NCBI RefSeq assembly: GCF_024519465.1
Contig: NZ_JALJRW010000012.1
Location: 1 to 64,000, forward strand
Length of the DNA: 64,000 nucleotides
From: Stenotrophomonas sp. Ste86
GTDB lineage: Bacteria; Pseudomonadota; Gammaproteobacteria; Xanthomonadales; Xanthomonadaceae
Direction of reading: 5' to 3'
Both the position numbers and the translations under genes were made by a program. Under the pieces are notes generated by a model. It searched no databases, was not told the DNA's origin, and was given only the letters and a program-made list of their open reading frames with translations. Shown here in pieces: positions 44,624-53,119 of this stretch (its first letter is position 1; every line of letters starts with the position of its first letter).

Positions 44624-47623
44624 ATGAATGCACATCGATTGAAGCGGGCCGCGCTCTGCGTTGCCCTGGGGGCCTGCCTGGGCTCGGTCGCGCCCATGGC
44701 GATGGCCCAGGACGGCGCAGTGGTTGGCAAGCTGGTCACCGACTCGGGGCAACGCCTGGACAACGCGACGGTCACCGTGCGCAATCCGTCCACGGGATTT
44801 GTGCGTTCGGTGAAGGCCGAGGCCAATGGCAGCTACCGCATCCCGTTGCTGCCGGTGGGCACTTACGAGCTGGAAGTGGCCGTTGCAGGCGGGGCCCCGG
44901 CGCGCGTTGGGCAGGTCAACGTCGGCCTGGGCAGTGCCACTACGGTGAACGTGCCGGTCAGCGGTGTCAGCACGCTGGGCACGGTGCAGGTGCGTGCGCC
45001 GCAGGTGGTGTCGATGGTGGATGTGAAATCGACCGAATCGGCCACCAACATCACCCGCGAAGAACTCTCGCGGCTGCCGGTGGACCGGGACATCACCGCC
45101 GTGGCGCTGTTGGCGCCGGGGGCGGTGAAGGGCAAGGGATCGCTGGGCGGGCAGGGCATTTCCTTCGGCGGCTCCTCGGTGGCCGAGAACACCGTCTACA
45201 TCAACGGCCTGAACGTCACCGACTTCTACAACCGGGTCGGCTTTTCCTCGGTGCCGTTTTCCTTCTACCAGGAGTTCCAGGTCAAGACCGGGGGCTACTC
45301 GGTGGAATTCGGGCGCAGCACCGGCGGCGTCATCAACGCGGTGACGCGCTCGGGCAGCAACGACTTCAAGGCCGGCGCGGAACTGGTGCTGGAGCCGCGT
45401 GCGTGGCAGTCGCAGGCACGTGACCGCTACGACGGCGACGGCAGCCGCTACATCACCGCCCGCCGCGATGACTATTCGCGCAGCGCGCTGAACGTGTTCG
45501 CCTCTGGTGCGCTGGTGCAGGACAAGCTGTTCTTCTTCGGCATGTACGAAGCGCGCGACTACATCCCCAACTCCACCAATGACGCCGGCACCGTGCTCAA
45601 CCGTGGCACCGCCGACGATCCGTTCTGGGGCGGCAAGCTGGACTGGCAGATCACCGACAACCAGATGCTGTCGCTGTTCGGCTTCTCCGACAAAAGCGAT
45701 ACCGTCACCGACGTCTACCGCTACGACTACGACACCGGCCTGGCCGTGGGCGAGCGCACCAACCAGGTCTACAACACGGTGGGTGGAAAGAACTGGTCCG
45801 GTACCTACAGCTGGCAGGTCAGCAACGACCTGACCATGAAGCTGATGTACGGCGAGAACAAGCGCAACCGCACCCAGAGCAGCCTCATGGATGAGAACTG
45901 CAACCGCGTGTTCGACAACCGCACCGCCAGCCAGGGCGTGCCCACCGACCTGCAGGGCGACCGCAGCTGCACCAGCAGCTCGCAGCTGGAATCGGCGCTG
46001 GATACGCGCAAGGCCGCCCGCGCCGATTTCGAATGGACCCTCGGCAACCATCTGCTGCGCTTCGGCCTGGACCGCGAAGAGAACACCTCCGACTACGAGC
46101 GTGCCTACCCCGGCCCCGGTGGACTGCGCTACGACATCTATTACCGCACCCCGGGCAGCTCGCTCAACGGGGGCGTGGTGCCGGCCAGCGGACTCGTCGC
46201 GCGCACCCGCCGCTACGAAGTGGCCGGATCGTTCGAGACCATCAACTCGGCGTACTACCTCGAAGACAACTGGCAGGTCACGCCGAACGTCCTGCTCAAC
46301 ATCGGCGCACGCCTGGAAGGCTTCGACAACAAGGGCGGTGACGGCGATAGCTACATCAAGATCGACGACATGATCGCGCCCCGGCTGGGCTTCTCGTGGG
46401 ACGTGCGCGGCGATGGCACCACCAAGCTATTCGGCAACCTGGGGCGATATTTCCTGCCCGTGGCCAATGTGATCAACATCAAGCAGGCCGGCGGCTTCCT
46501 GGACGAGCGCACTTGGTATGAATTCCTCGGTTACAGCGGCGCGTCCAACAACGTCCCCAACCTGGGCGGCCAGATCGGGCCGGTGGACAACTCGCAGGGC
46601 GACGGCAGCGTGCCGGACCTGCGCGCCGAAGTGAACCGCGACATGGATCCGGTCTACCAGGATGAAGCCATCCTCGGCTTCCAGCACATGCTCAGCGCAT
46701 CGTGGTCGGTCGGCGCCAGCGTCACCTACCGGCGCCTGCACAACGCCATCGATGACATGAACATCACCGCGACTGGCCAGTGCGGGGCGATCGACGGCGT
46801 CTGGATCATGGGCAATCCCGGCCGCACCAACACCGTATGGGGCGACAGCGACTGCGACGGCAGCAACGATGCCTGGATCGATATCGACACCGCCCGCGAA
46901 GGCTGGGCACTGTACGACGACGACGGCAACTACGTCGGCCAGCGCGGTTGGGTCACGCCCAAGCGCGATTACAAAGCGCTGGAGCTGCAGGTGGATCGTG
47001 CATGGGACGGCACGTGGGGCTTCAATGCGTCCTACACGTTGGCCTATGGCCGCGGCAACGCCGAAGGACCGGTCAACTCCGACACCGACTTCGCCGATGC
47101 CGGTCGCACCGAAAACTTCGACAATCCGTGGGTCAACTATCGCGGCTACGGCTATCTGGCCAACGATCGCCGCCACCAGTTCAAGTTCCGCGGCAGCTAT
47201 GCGCTGACCGAGAACCTCACGGTCGCCGCGACGCTGGGCGTGCAGTCCGGCAGCCCGATCACCCGCTTCGGTGCCGGCAACCCGTTCGACGCCACCGACT
47301 TCCACAGCTACTACGTGTGCGTCTCCAACTGCCAGGCTACGGTGCCGTCCGAGCGGGTGTTCGTACATTCCCCGCGTGGCGGTGACGGCCGCACGCCCTG
47401 GACCTACGACCTGGACATGAGCGTGGCCTACAAGATCCCGGTGCCACTGGATATCAACGTCAAGCTGGCGGTCTACAACGTGCTCAACCAGCAGCGCATC
47501 GTCTCGGTGGACCAGGATTATGAGCCGCAGGACAGCATCGGGACGCCCAATCCGTTGTATGGCTATGGCACCGGCTTCCAGTCGCCGCGGTATGCGCAGC
47601 TCACGGTGACCTGGAACTACTGA
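44624..47623 (+). CDS. TonB-dependent receptor, Oar-like (carboxypeptidase-regulatory domain)
   Basis: 999 aa from ATG 44624 (GGAGAGAGC before). Signal peptide ends AMA-QDG. A carboxypeptidase-regulatory-like domain comes first (GKLVTDSGQRLDNATVTVRNPSTG), then the plug (SLGGQGISFGGSSVAENTVYINGLNVTDFYNRVGF, FGRSTGGVINAVTRSG) and a long barrel ending YAQLTVTWNY with aromatic terminus. Oar-type receptors are linked to protein or peptide related substrates. Placed among murein-peptide enzymes, it is the likely outer-membrane importer of that locus. Confidence 0.92.
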   Translation: MNAHRLKRAALCVALGACLGSVAPMAMAQDGAVVGKLVTDSGQRLDNATVTVRNPSTGFVRSVKAEANGSYRIPLLPVGTYELEVAVAGGAPARVGQVNVGLGSATTVNVPVSGVSTLGTVQVRAPQVVSMVDVKSTESATNITREELSRLPVDRDITAVALLAPGAVKGKGSLGGQGISFGGSSVAENTVYINGLNVTDFYNRVGFSSVPFSFYQEFQVKTGGYSVEFGRSTGGVINAVTRSGSNDFKAGAELVLEPRAWQSQARDRYDGDGSRYITARRDDYSRSALNVFASGALVQDKLFFFGMYEARDYIPNSTNDAGTVLNRGTADDPFWGGKLDWQITDNQMLSLFGFSDKSDTVTDVYRYDYDTGLAVGERTNQVYNTVGGKNWSGTYSWQVSNDLTMKLMYGENKRNRTQSSLMDENCNRVFDNRTASQGVPTDLQGDRSCTSSSQLESALDTRKAARADFEWTLGNHLLRFGLDREENTSDYERAYPGPGGLRYDIYYRTPGSSLNGGVVPASGLVARTRRYEVAGSFETINSAYYLEDNWQVTPNVLLNIGARLEGFDNKGGDGDSYIKIDDMIAPRLGFSWDVRGDGTTKLFGNLGRYFLPVANVINIKQAGGFLDERTWYEFLGYSGASNNVPNLGGQIGPVDNSQGDGSVPDLRAEVNRDMDPVYQDEAILGFQHMLSASWSVGASVTYRRLHNAIDDMNITATGQCGAIDGVWIMGNPGRTNTVWGDSDCDGSNDAWIDIDTAREGWALYDDDGNYVGQRGWVTPKRDYKALELQVDRAWDGTWGFNASYTLAYGRGNAEGPVNSDTDFADAGRTENFDNPWVNYRGYGYLANDRRHQFKFRGSYALTENLTVAATLGVQSGSPITRFGAGNPFDATDFHSYYVCVSNCQATVPSERVFVHSPRGGDGRTPWTYDLDMSVAYKIPVPLDINVKLAVYNVLNQQRIVSVDQDYEPQDSIGTPNPLYGYGTGFQSPRYAQLTVTWNY

Positions 47624-47627
47624 TGGC

Positions 47628-49184
47628 ATGGCCGGCATGACGCAGGCGGTGTGGACGGCGGTGCTGGTGGGGCTGGCGATGGCCACCGGCACCGTCGCGG
47701 CGTCACCGGCCGCGTTCGATCCGATGTTCGACCAGGCCCGGCAGCAGTACGCGCTGCCGGGCTTGGCGATGGCGGTGGTTGAAGACGGCCAGGTCATCTA
47801 CCAGCGCACGGCCGGCGAGCGGCGCAGCGGCAGTGGCGAGGCCATCGACCCCGACACCCTGTTCAAGATCGCCTCCAACAGCAAGGCCATGACCGCCGCA
47901 CTGCTGGCGCGGCTGGTCGACCGCGGGGCCTTGCGCTGGGACGATCCGGTGATCAGGTACCTGCCGCAGTTCCGCATGCACGACCCCTGGGTCACCCGGC
48001 AGATGCAGGTGCGCGATCTGCTCATCCACAACAGTGGACTGGGGCTGGGTGCCGGCGACTTGATGCTGTGGCCGGAACCCAACACCTTCACCCGCCAGGA
48101 CATCATCGCCGGGCTGGCGCACCTCAAGCCGGTCACCAGTTTCCGCAGCGGCTACGCCTACGACAACCTGATGTATGTGGTGGCCGGTGAAGTGGCCGCC
48201 GCCGCCGGCGGCAAGCCGTATGACCAGTTGCTGCGCGAGGAAGTGTTCGTGCCGCTGGGCATGGACCGCTGCCAGGTCGGTGCGTGGTCGGTGGCCCACG
48301 TCGGCAACGTCGCCCAGCCGCATACCCGTCGCGACGGGCGCAACGTCGTGGTCCAGGCCGATGGCGATACCAGCCCGGACCTGCCTTCGATGGCCGCCGG
48401 TGGCATCCGCTGCAGCCTCAAGGACATGACCCGCTGGATGCAGGTGCTGCTGGACCCGACCGTGGTGCCGGGCTGGTTGGGCGCCGCGCAACGGCGCGCG
48501 CTGTGGACCGCGCACATGCCGATGCCGCTCGGTGCGCGTCAACGGCAGTGGGACAACGCGCACTTTTACGCCTACGGCTACGGCTGGCGCCTGTCGGACA
48601 TGGACGGGCAGTGGAAGGTGGCCCACACCGGCACGCTGTCGGGCATGTACTCCTCGCTGGCGCTGTTGCCGGACCGCAAGGTGGGCGTGGTGATCCTCAT
48701 CAACGGTGACGCCGAGGATGCACGCACCGCGCTGATGCAGGCCGCCTTGAAGCACTACACCGCGCCGGCGCAGGCTCGCGGTGTTCTCGATTACGCACGC
48801 CTGCTGCGGCAGGAACAACAGCAACGCACCGACGCCGGCCAGGTGCGGCCCGATACCCGCGCGCGGCGCCCGGCAGACCCGGGCGCTCCCCGCGACTGGC
48901 AGGGCCGTTACCGCGACCCGTGGCTGGGGCAGGCCAGCCTTTGCACACAGGGTGGGCAACTCCGCTTCAGCGTGGACAAGTCGCCCAGGCTCCAGGGCCG
49001 GGTGATGCAGCTCGGTAGCCGCTGGCTGGTGCAGTGGGATACCCTCGGGTCGGACGCCGAACCCTGGCTGCAGGTTGAGCCGGGCACACCGACAACGCTT
49101 ACGTTGCGTGCCATCGACCCGGATATCGACTTCAGCTATGACTACCAGGACCTGCAGTTCACCCGTATCGGCGATTGCCTCTAG
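47628..49184 (+). CDS. Serine hydrolase of the beta-lactamase / DD-peptidase (S12) family
   Basis: 518 aa. Signal peptide to about residue 24 (GTVA-ASPA). Active-site motifs: Ser83-N-S-Lys86, Tyr-Asp-Asn in GYAYDNLMYVV, and H-T-G in VAHTGTLSGMYS. A C-terminal DUF3471-like domain follows (about 400-518). Class C-like fold; D-aminopeptidase, DD-carboxypeptidase or esterase activity is more likely than antibiotic hydrolysis. Starts 4 bp after the receptor gene and overlaps the next. Confidence 0.88.
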   Translation: MAGMTQAVWTAVLVGLAMATGTVAASPAAFDPMFDQARQQYALPGLAMAVVEDGQVIYQRTAGERRSGSGEAIDPDTLFKIASNSKAMTAALLARLVDRGALRWDDPVIRYLPQFRMHDPWVTRQMQVRDLLIHNSGLGLGAGDLMLWPEPNTFTRQDIIAGLAHLKPVTSFRSGYAYDNLMYVVAGEVAAAAGGKPYDQLLREEVFVPLGMDRCQVGAWSVAHVGNVAQPHTRRDGRNVVVQADGDTSPDLPSMAAGGIRCSLKDMTRWMQVLLDPTVVPGWLGAAQRRALWTAHMPMPLGARQRQWDNAHFYAYGYGWRLSDMDGQWKVAHTGTLSGMYSSLALLPDRKVGVVILINGDAEDARTALMQAALKHYTAPAQARGVLDYARLLRQEQQQRTDAGQVRPDTRARRPADPGAPRDWQGRYRDPWLGQASLCTQGGQLRFSVDKSPRLQGRVMQLGSRWLVQWDTLGSDAEPWLQVEPGTPTTLTLRAIDPDIDFSYDYQDLQFTRIGDCL

Positions 49185-49872
49185 CACCGCACTGATCGCC
49201 CTGTTCGTCGCCTTTGGCGTGGCCGCCCAGCCGGTGCGGATCGCGCTGGTGCGCACCCCCGAACAGGCCGGCATGGTCGACATCCGCAGCCTCGCCCCGG
49301 ATATCGACCTGGACCTGCGCTATGCCGGGGCCAACAATTTCACCGGTCGCCGCGTGCCCGGCTACGACGCCGCCAAGTGCTACCTGCTCAAGCCTGCGGC
49401 CACCGCGCTGGCCAAGGTCGAAGCGGATCTGCGTGCCGACGGCTACGGCCTGCGTCTGTTCGACTGCTACCGCCCCGCGCAGTCGGTGCAGGCCTTCGTG
49501 GACTGGACCAACGACCCGCTGGAACAGTCGCGCAAGGCCCAGCAGTATCCGGGCCTGGACAAGCCGGCGCTGCTCGGCGGCTACATCGCCCAGACCTCCG
49601 GGCACAGTCGCGCCGCTACCGTGGACCTTACGCTGGTGGATTGCCGCAGCGGCAGCTGCACCGCGCTGGACATGGGCACCGACTTCGACTTCTTCGGCCC
49701 GCGTGCGCATACCGATGCGCCCGATGTCACCCCGCAGCAGTATCTCAATCGGCAGAAGCTGCGCCAGGTGATGGGCCGCCAGGGCTTTGAGAACTACCCG
49801 CAGGAATGGTGGCACTACACCCTCACGCCCGAGCCGGACCCGCACACCGCCTACGACGTCCCCGTGCGCTGA
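49138..49872 (+). CDS. D-alanyl-D-alanine dipeptidase, VanX/DdpX family
   Basis: 244 aa from ATG 49138, overlapping the previous gene by 47 bp; the start is uncertain because no ribosome site is seen. Signal-like segment (ALIALFVAFGVAAQP), so periplasmic, unlike cytoplasmic VanX. Zinc and catalytic motifs: Ser-Gly-His156 ... Asp163 (SGHSRAATVD), Glu223-W-W-His226, and Arg in FDCYRPAQSV. It should free D-Ala from D-Ala-D-Ala, consistent with digestion of murein peptides rather than vancomycin resistance. Confidence 0.87.
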   Translation: MTTRTCSSPVSAIASSTALIALFVAFGVAAQPVRIALVRTPEQAGMVDIRSLAPDIDLDLRYAGANNFTGRRVPGYDAAKCYLLKPAATALAKVEADLRADGYGLRLFDCYRPAQSVQAFVDWTNDPLEQSRKAQQYPGLDKPALLGGYIAQTSGHSRAATVDLTLVDCRSGSCTALDMGTDFDFFGPRAHTDAPDVTPQQYLNRQKLRQVMGRQGFENYPQEWWHYTLTPEPDPHTAYDVPVR

Positions 49873-49930
49873 CCCCCGTGGCGGCAAGGTGGGCCGCTAC
49901 ACTGTGCGCTCACCGACCGCCCGGATCACG

Positions 49931-50308
49931 ATGAACCTGCCGCTGCACTTTGGATTGCTCGGAACGCTGGAAGCGGGGCTTATCGCGCTGCTGGTCGGCC
50001 TGCTGGTGTATGCGCTGTGGCAGCGGTTGTGCCGCGCCGTTGGCTGGAACGCCGGGCACGCGATCGGCTGGGCGTGCGTGATCGCGGTGATCGCCTCGGC
50101 TGGCATCGACGCGTGGAAGCTGTTCTACATGGGCATCATGCGGCTGGAGTCGCCGCTGTATGCGCGCTTGTTCCTGGCCACTGTCCACGATCCGAACGAA
50201 CTCGGCTCGCGGGTGGTGCTGGAAGTGGCCGGTGCGCTGTTCGGTGTTGCGGCAGGGTGGCTTCTGTTCAGTTCGCGCTCAGGCGAAAAAAACGCCAGCG
50301 ACACCTGA
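49931..50308 (+). CDS. Hypothetical membrane protein
   Basis: 125 aa from ATG 49931. Three membrane helices (LGTLEAGLIALLVGLLVYAL, AIGWACVIAVIASAGIDAW, VVLEVAGALFGVAAGWLLF). Not recognised. 58 bp after the VanX-like gene, so it may be the last gene of that operon, but its sequence gives no link to murein. Confidence 0.55.
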   Translation: MNLPLHFGLLGTLEAGLIALLVGLLVYALWQRLCRAVGWNAGHAIGWACVIAVIASAGIDAWKLFYMGIMRLESPLYARLFLATVHDPNELGSRVVLEVAGALFGVAAGWLLFSSRSGEKNASDT

Positions 50309-50366
50309 TTTTTCGTTTGCATCCGGTTAAATCCGGGCCGGTTGAATGCGTGTGTTACTCCGCACT

Positions 50367-50431
50367 CACCCGCACCTAACCACTGCGGTAATCGACGCCT
50401 GCGCGCAGGTGGTTAAGACCGTGTGCGGGTG
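50367..50431 (+). other. Long hairpin in the leader of the EF-hand gene
   Basis: CACCCGCAC-CTAACCAC (50367-50383) pairs with GTGGTTAAG (50409-50417) and GTGCGGGTG (50423-50431), with a 5-nt bulge (ACCGT). The apical part has a second palindrome, CTGCGCGCAG. It ends 97 bp before the ATG, has no T-tract and lacks the REP head. RNA leader element or DNA dyad: cannot be decided here. Confidence 0.5.
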
Positions 50432-50528
50432 CAGATTGCGGCGCAATGTCGATTCACAAACGGGCTGGCAGGGTGGAAGTCGTGCGGAAACAACGAACCG
50501 TGCGACATCCCCAAAGGAGACCACCCAA

Positions 50529-50948
50529 ATGACTATTCGCAACCGCAAGCCCCTGATCGCCCTGATCGTCGCCGCAGGCAGTGTGCTGGCCATTCCGGCG
50601 ATGGCCCAGTCCGCCCAGCAGAGCGCCGCGCAGGCACAGAACCAGGCCGCGCAGGCCCAGCAGGCCGCTGCGCAGGCCGGCCAGGCGGCAGATTCGGCAG
50701 CGGGCGCCGCGGCGCAGGCGTCGCAGCAGGCCAACGGTGGCGGTGGCCAGACCTGGGCCAGCGTGGACACCGACGGCAACGGCACCATCAGCAAGACCGA
50801 GGCGCAGGTCAATGCGGGCCTGGCACAGGTGTTCGACCAGGCCGACAGCAACAAGGACGGCGAGCTTTCGCCGGATGAGTACAAGTCGTACGTGGCCGCC
50901 CAGCAGGGCAAGGCCGCCAGTGGCAGCGGCGCGCAGCCGGGTAACTGA
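50529..50948 (+). CDS. Exported EF-hand protein
   Basis: 139 aa. Signal peptide to residue 26 (IPAMA-QSA), with AAAGGAG before the ATG. A Gln/Ala-rich segment (about 27-70) that could form an extended coiled helix is followed by two 12-residue EF-hand loops, DTDGNGTISKTE and DSNKDGELSPDE. Predicted calcium-binding periplasmic protein; partner unknown. Followed by a strong terminator. Confidence 0.78.
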   Translation: MTIRNRKPLIALIVAAGSVLAIPAMAQSAQQSAAQAQNQAAQAQQAAAQAGQAADSAAGAAAQASQQANGGGGQTWASVDTDGNGTISKTEAQVNAGLAQVFDQADSNKDGELSPDEYKSYVAAQQGKAASGSGAQPGN

Positions 50949-51013
50949 TCCATCGCATCTACGCGCAGGCAAGGGCCCAACACCGCTGGACACCGGTGAA
51001 CGGCAGTGAGGGG

Positions 51014-51041
51014 GAAGGGCGGCTACGGCCGCCCTTCTTTT
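51014..51041 (+). terminator. Rho-independent terminator after the EF-hand gene
   Basis: Perfect 10-bp stem GAAGGGCGGC, loop TACG, GCCGCCCTTC, then TTTT. It excludes an earlier in-frame GTG start (50996) for the next gene. Confidence 0.85.
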
Positions 51042-51052
51042 ATGATGGACGC

Positions 51053-51466
51053 ATGCAACATCCCGGCCGTCGGCTTCCTTTTGATGTGTATTTCCCTGCG
51101 CCGGGCGAACGGGCGCCGCAGCGTGTCTCGCATCTGCGTCCCGGCCAGATCGTGCTGGTCGCCGGCGGACAGGCCGACACCGTTTGCGACACCGTTGCCT
51201 TCGATGACCACGGCCCGCGCTGGGCCAATCCGGCGTTGCGCGTAGCGCTGACCAACCTCAACGCGCGCGGCTTGCCTTTCCAGTACCAGCCGCACGATCC
51301 CGAGTCGCCCGCCGCATTGATGGCGTGGTGGCAGGAAAACGGCCAATTGGCGGCCAGCTACCGTGAACTCAGCTGGCGCGGCCCGGGCGATTGGCTGATC
51401 ACCCGTATCGACCTGCCACACCCGGGCGTGCTCGGCTGGGCCGGCCCGCGCCCCTTCGGCCACTGA
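51053..51466 (+). CDS. Hypothetical cytoplasmic protein
   Basis: 137 aa from ATG 51053, 12 bp after the terminator. No signal or membrane part. Contains DVYFPAPGERAPQRVSHLRPGQIVLVAGG and a Trp-rich second half (LMAWWQENGQ, GPGDWLITRIDLP). Not recognised. With no ribosome site and TATGAT at 51041-51046 it may be read from a leaderless message. The HAD gene follows after 48 bp. Confidence 0.55.
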   Translation: MQHPGRRLPFDVYFPAPGERAPQRVSHLRPGQIVLVAGGQADTVCDTVAFDDHGPRWANPALRVALTNLNARGLPFQYQPHDPESPAALMAWWQENGQLAASYRELSWRGPGDWLITRIDLPHPGVLGWAGPRPFGH

Positions 51467-51514
51467 GCCGATACGGTCATTGGGTCCACCGGGCGCTGTT
51501 GCTATCCTTGCCCG

Positions 51515-52264
51515 ATGATGACCTCCACGCCTGCGCCCACCGGCGCCATCGGCCTGGTCGGTTTTGACGGTGACGACACGCTGTGGAAGAGCGAGGACTA
51601 CTACCGCAAGGCCGAGCAGGACTACCTCGACATCCTGTCGCGCTACATCGACGTGCACGACACCCAGACCGCGCGCCACCTGCTGGAAGTACAGCAGCGC
51701 AACCTCGGGGTGTTCGGTTATGGGGTCAAGGGCATGACCCTGTCGATGGTCGAAGCGGCCATCGAGATCACCCGGCAGATGATCACCGCGCGCGACCTGC
51801 AGCAGATCCTGGACATCGGCCATGACACCCTGCGCCATCCGGTCGAACTGATCGACGGTGTGCGGGAATCGGTCACCGAGATCGCCCGCGATCATCCCGT
51901 GGTGCTGATCACCAAGGGCGACCTGTTCCACCAGGAAGCCAAGATCAAGCTGGCCAACCTGCGCGATCTGTTCCCGCGCATCGAGATCGTGTCCGAGAAG
52001 GACCCGGAAACCTACGCGCGCGTGCTTGAGGAATTCAACCTGCCGATCCAGCGCTTCTGCATGGTCGGCAACTCGCTGCGCTCGGATATCGAGCCGGTGA
52101 TCACCTTGGGCGGTTGGGGCATCCACACCCCGTACGCGGTGACCTGGGCGCATGAAACCCAGCACGGCGTAGCCGACGATGAGCCGCGCATGGTCGATGC
52201 GCCCACCGCCTTCGACTGGCCGCAGGCGCTGCGCAGTATCGAAGCCAAAGCCAGCCGGGGCTGA
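51515..52264 (+). CDS. HAD family hydrolase
   Basis: 249 aa. HAD motifs in order: GFDGDDTLW (nucleophile and acid Asp), VLITKGD (Ser/Thr and Lys regions), and MVGNSLRSDIEP (metal-binding). A helical cap lies between motifs I and II. Likely a small-molecule phosphatase; substrate unknown. The 181-aa gene follows after 31 bp. Confidence 0.88.
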   Translation: MMTSTPAPTGAIGLVGFDGDDTLWKSEDYYRKAEQDYLDILSRYIDVHDTQTARHLLEVQQRNLGVFGYGVKGMTLSMVEAAIEITRQMITARDLQQILDIGHDTLRHPVELIDGVRESVTEIARDHPVVLITKGDLFHQEAKIKLANLRDLFPRIEIVSEKDPETYARVLEEFNLPIQRFCMVGNSLRSDIEPVITLGGWGIHTPYAVTWAHETQHGVADDEPRMVDAPTAFDWPQALRSIEAKASRG

Positions 52265-52295
52265 CCGACATGCAGCGCGGCAAAGGTATGTGGTC

Positions 52296-52841
52296 ATGAT
52301 CCTGCGCACGCTGCTGGTGCTGCTGCTGGCCGTGCTGCCCCTGGCCGCATCGGCGCAGCAGACCGCCGAAAAGTCCGAGGCCTACGTCGTGGACACCGGC
52401 GATGCCTGGGTCGATGGCCAGTTGCGCGACATCAACCATTACGCCGAGCGCTACCCGGACAGTTTCCTGGACGAGGTGGCGCGCTACAGCGGCGTGTCGC
52501 GCGGCTACATTGCCGCGCTGATGTATACCCATGGCTGGCAGGCCGGCGACATCTACTTCGCCTGCTTCTGGGCCAAGGCGATCGCGCGTTCCTGCCGCGA
52601 CAGCGTGCAGGCCTGGACCCGCGCCACGCCGGAGGAGGGGGAGCCCAAGCGTTGGGAGGCAGTGGTCAGCGATTTGCCGGTCACGCCGACCAACCTGCAC
52701 TGGCGCGCCGTACGCCAGGCCATCGTCGCCAGCCACGACCACTGGGACCGCCCGATCAAACTCGACGCCACCCTGCAGCGCCAGCTCGGTGACCGCGCCC
52801 AGCGCCAGCGCAACGCTGCCGCCGCCGACCCCGGCCCCTGA
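52296..52841 (+). CDS. Hypothetical secreted protein
   Basis: 181 aa from ATG 52296 (AAAGG 9 bp before). Signal peptide 1-20 (LAVLPLAASA-QQT). The mature protein starts AEKSEAYVVDTGDAWVDGQLRDINHYA; two Cys (CFWAKAIARSC) may form a disulphide, and GVSRGYIAALMYTHGWQAGDIYFAC resembles DNA-binding-like helices but lies outside the cytoplasm. Family not recognised. Confidence 0.6.
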   Translation: MILRTLLVLLLAVLPLAASAQQTAEKSEAYVVDTGDAWVDGQLRDINHYAERYPDSFLDEVARYSGVSRGYIAALMYTHGWQAGDIYFACFWAKAIARSCRDSVQAWTRATPEEGEPKRWEAVVSDLPVTPTNLHWRAVRQAIVASHDHWDRPIKLDATLQRQLGDRAQRQRNAAAADPGP

Positions 52842-52849
52842 GCCACCGC

Positions 52850-53001
52850 GCAGCACGCATGGCGTGGCTCTACCCCCGACCCACGCCGCCACCCGGTAGA
52901 GCCACGCCATGCGTGGCTGCCCTTCGCGCAGACCCCTGCATCCCCGCATCCCCAACACCCCGTGGCCCAACCCCGGGTAGAGCCACGCCATGCGTGGCTG
53001 C
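52850..53001. repeat. Three REP palindromes (CACGC/GCGTG family)
   Basis: 52850-52873 (reverse orientation), 52896-52920 and 52977-53001 (GTAGAGCC head, core CACGCCATGCGTG). They fill most of the 278-bp gap before the dioxygenase gene. Confidence 0.8.
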
Positions 53002-53119
53002 CGTTCGTACCCGCCCCACGTCGCCGCCCCTTTGCTGCTGTGCAGATCGCGATTACCCACGGCCTCGGCGACAATGCGCGATTGCTGCACCTCCCCCGTG
53101 ATCCGTTGCCGAGTACGTA

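Noticed and set aside
47628-49184. Class C beta-lactamase acting on antibiotics
   Set aside because: The motifs (SxxK, YxN, HTG) fit the whole S12 family; the C-terminal DUF3471-like domain and the operon point to a peptidase or esterase.
49138-49872. Vancomycin resistance role for the VanX-like gene
   Set aside because: It has a signal-like N-terminus and lies with murein-peptide genes, with no vanH, vanA or two-component genes. Glycopeptides also do not normally cross the outer membrane.
50996-51052. Earlier GTG start for the gene at 51053
   Set aside because: It would translate through a perfect rho-independent terminator belonging to the upstream EF-hand gene.
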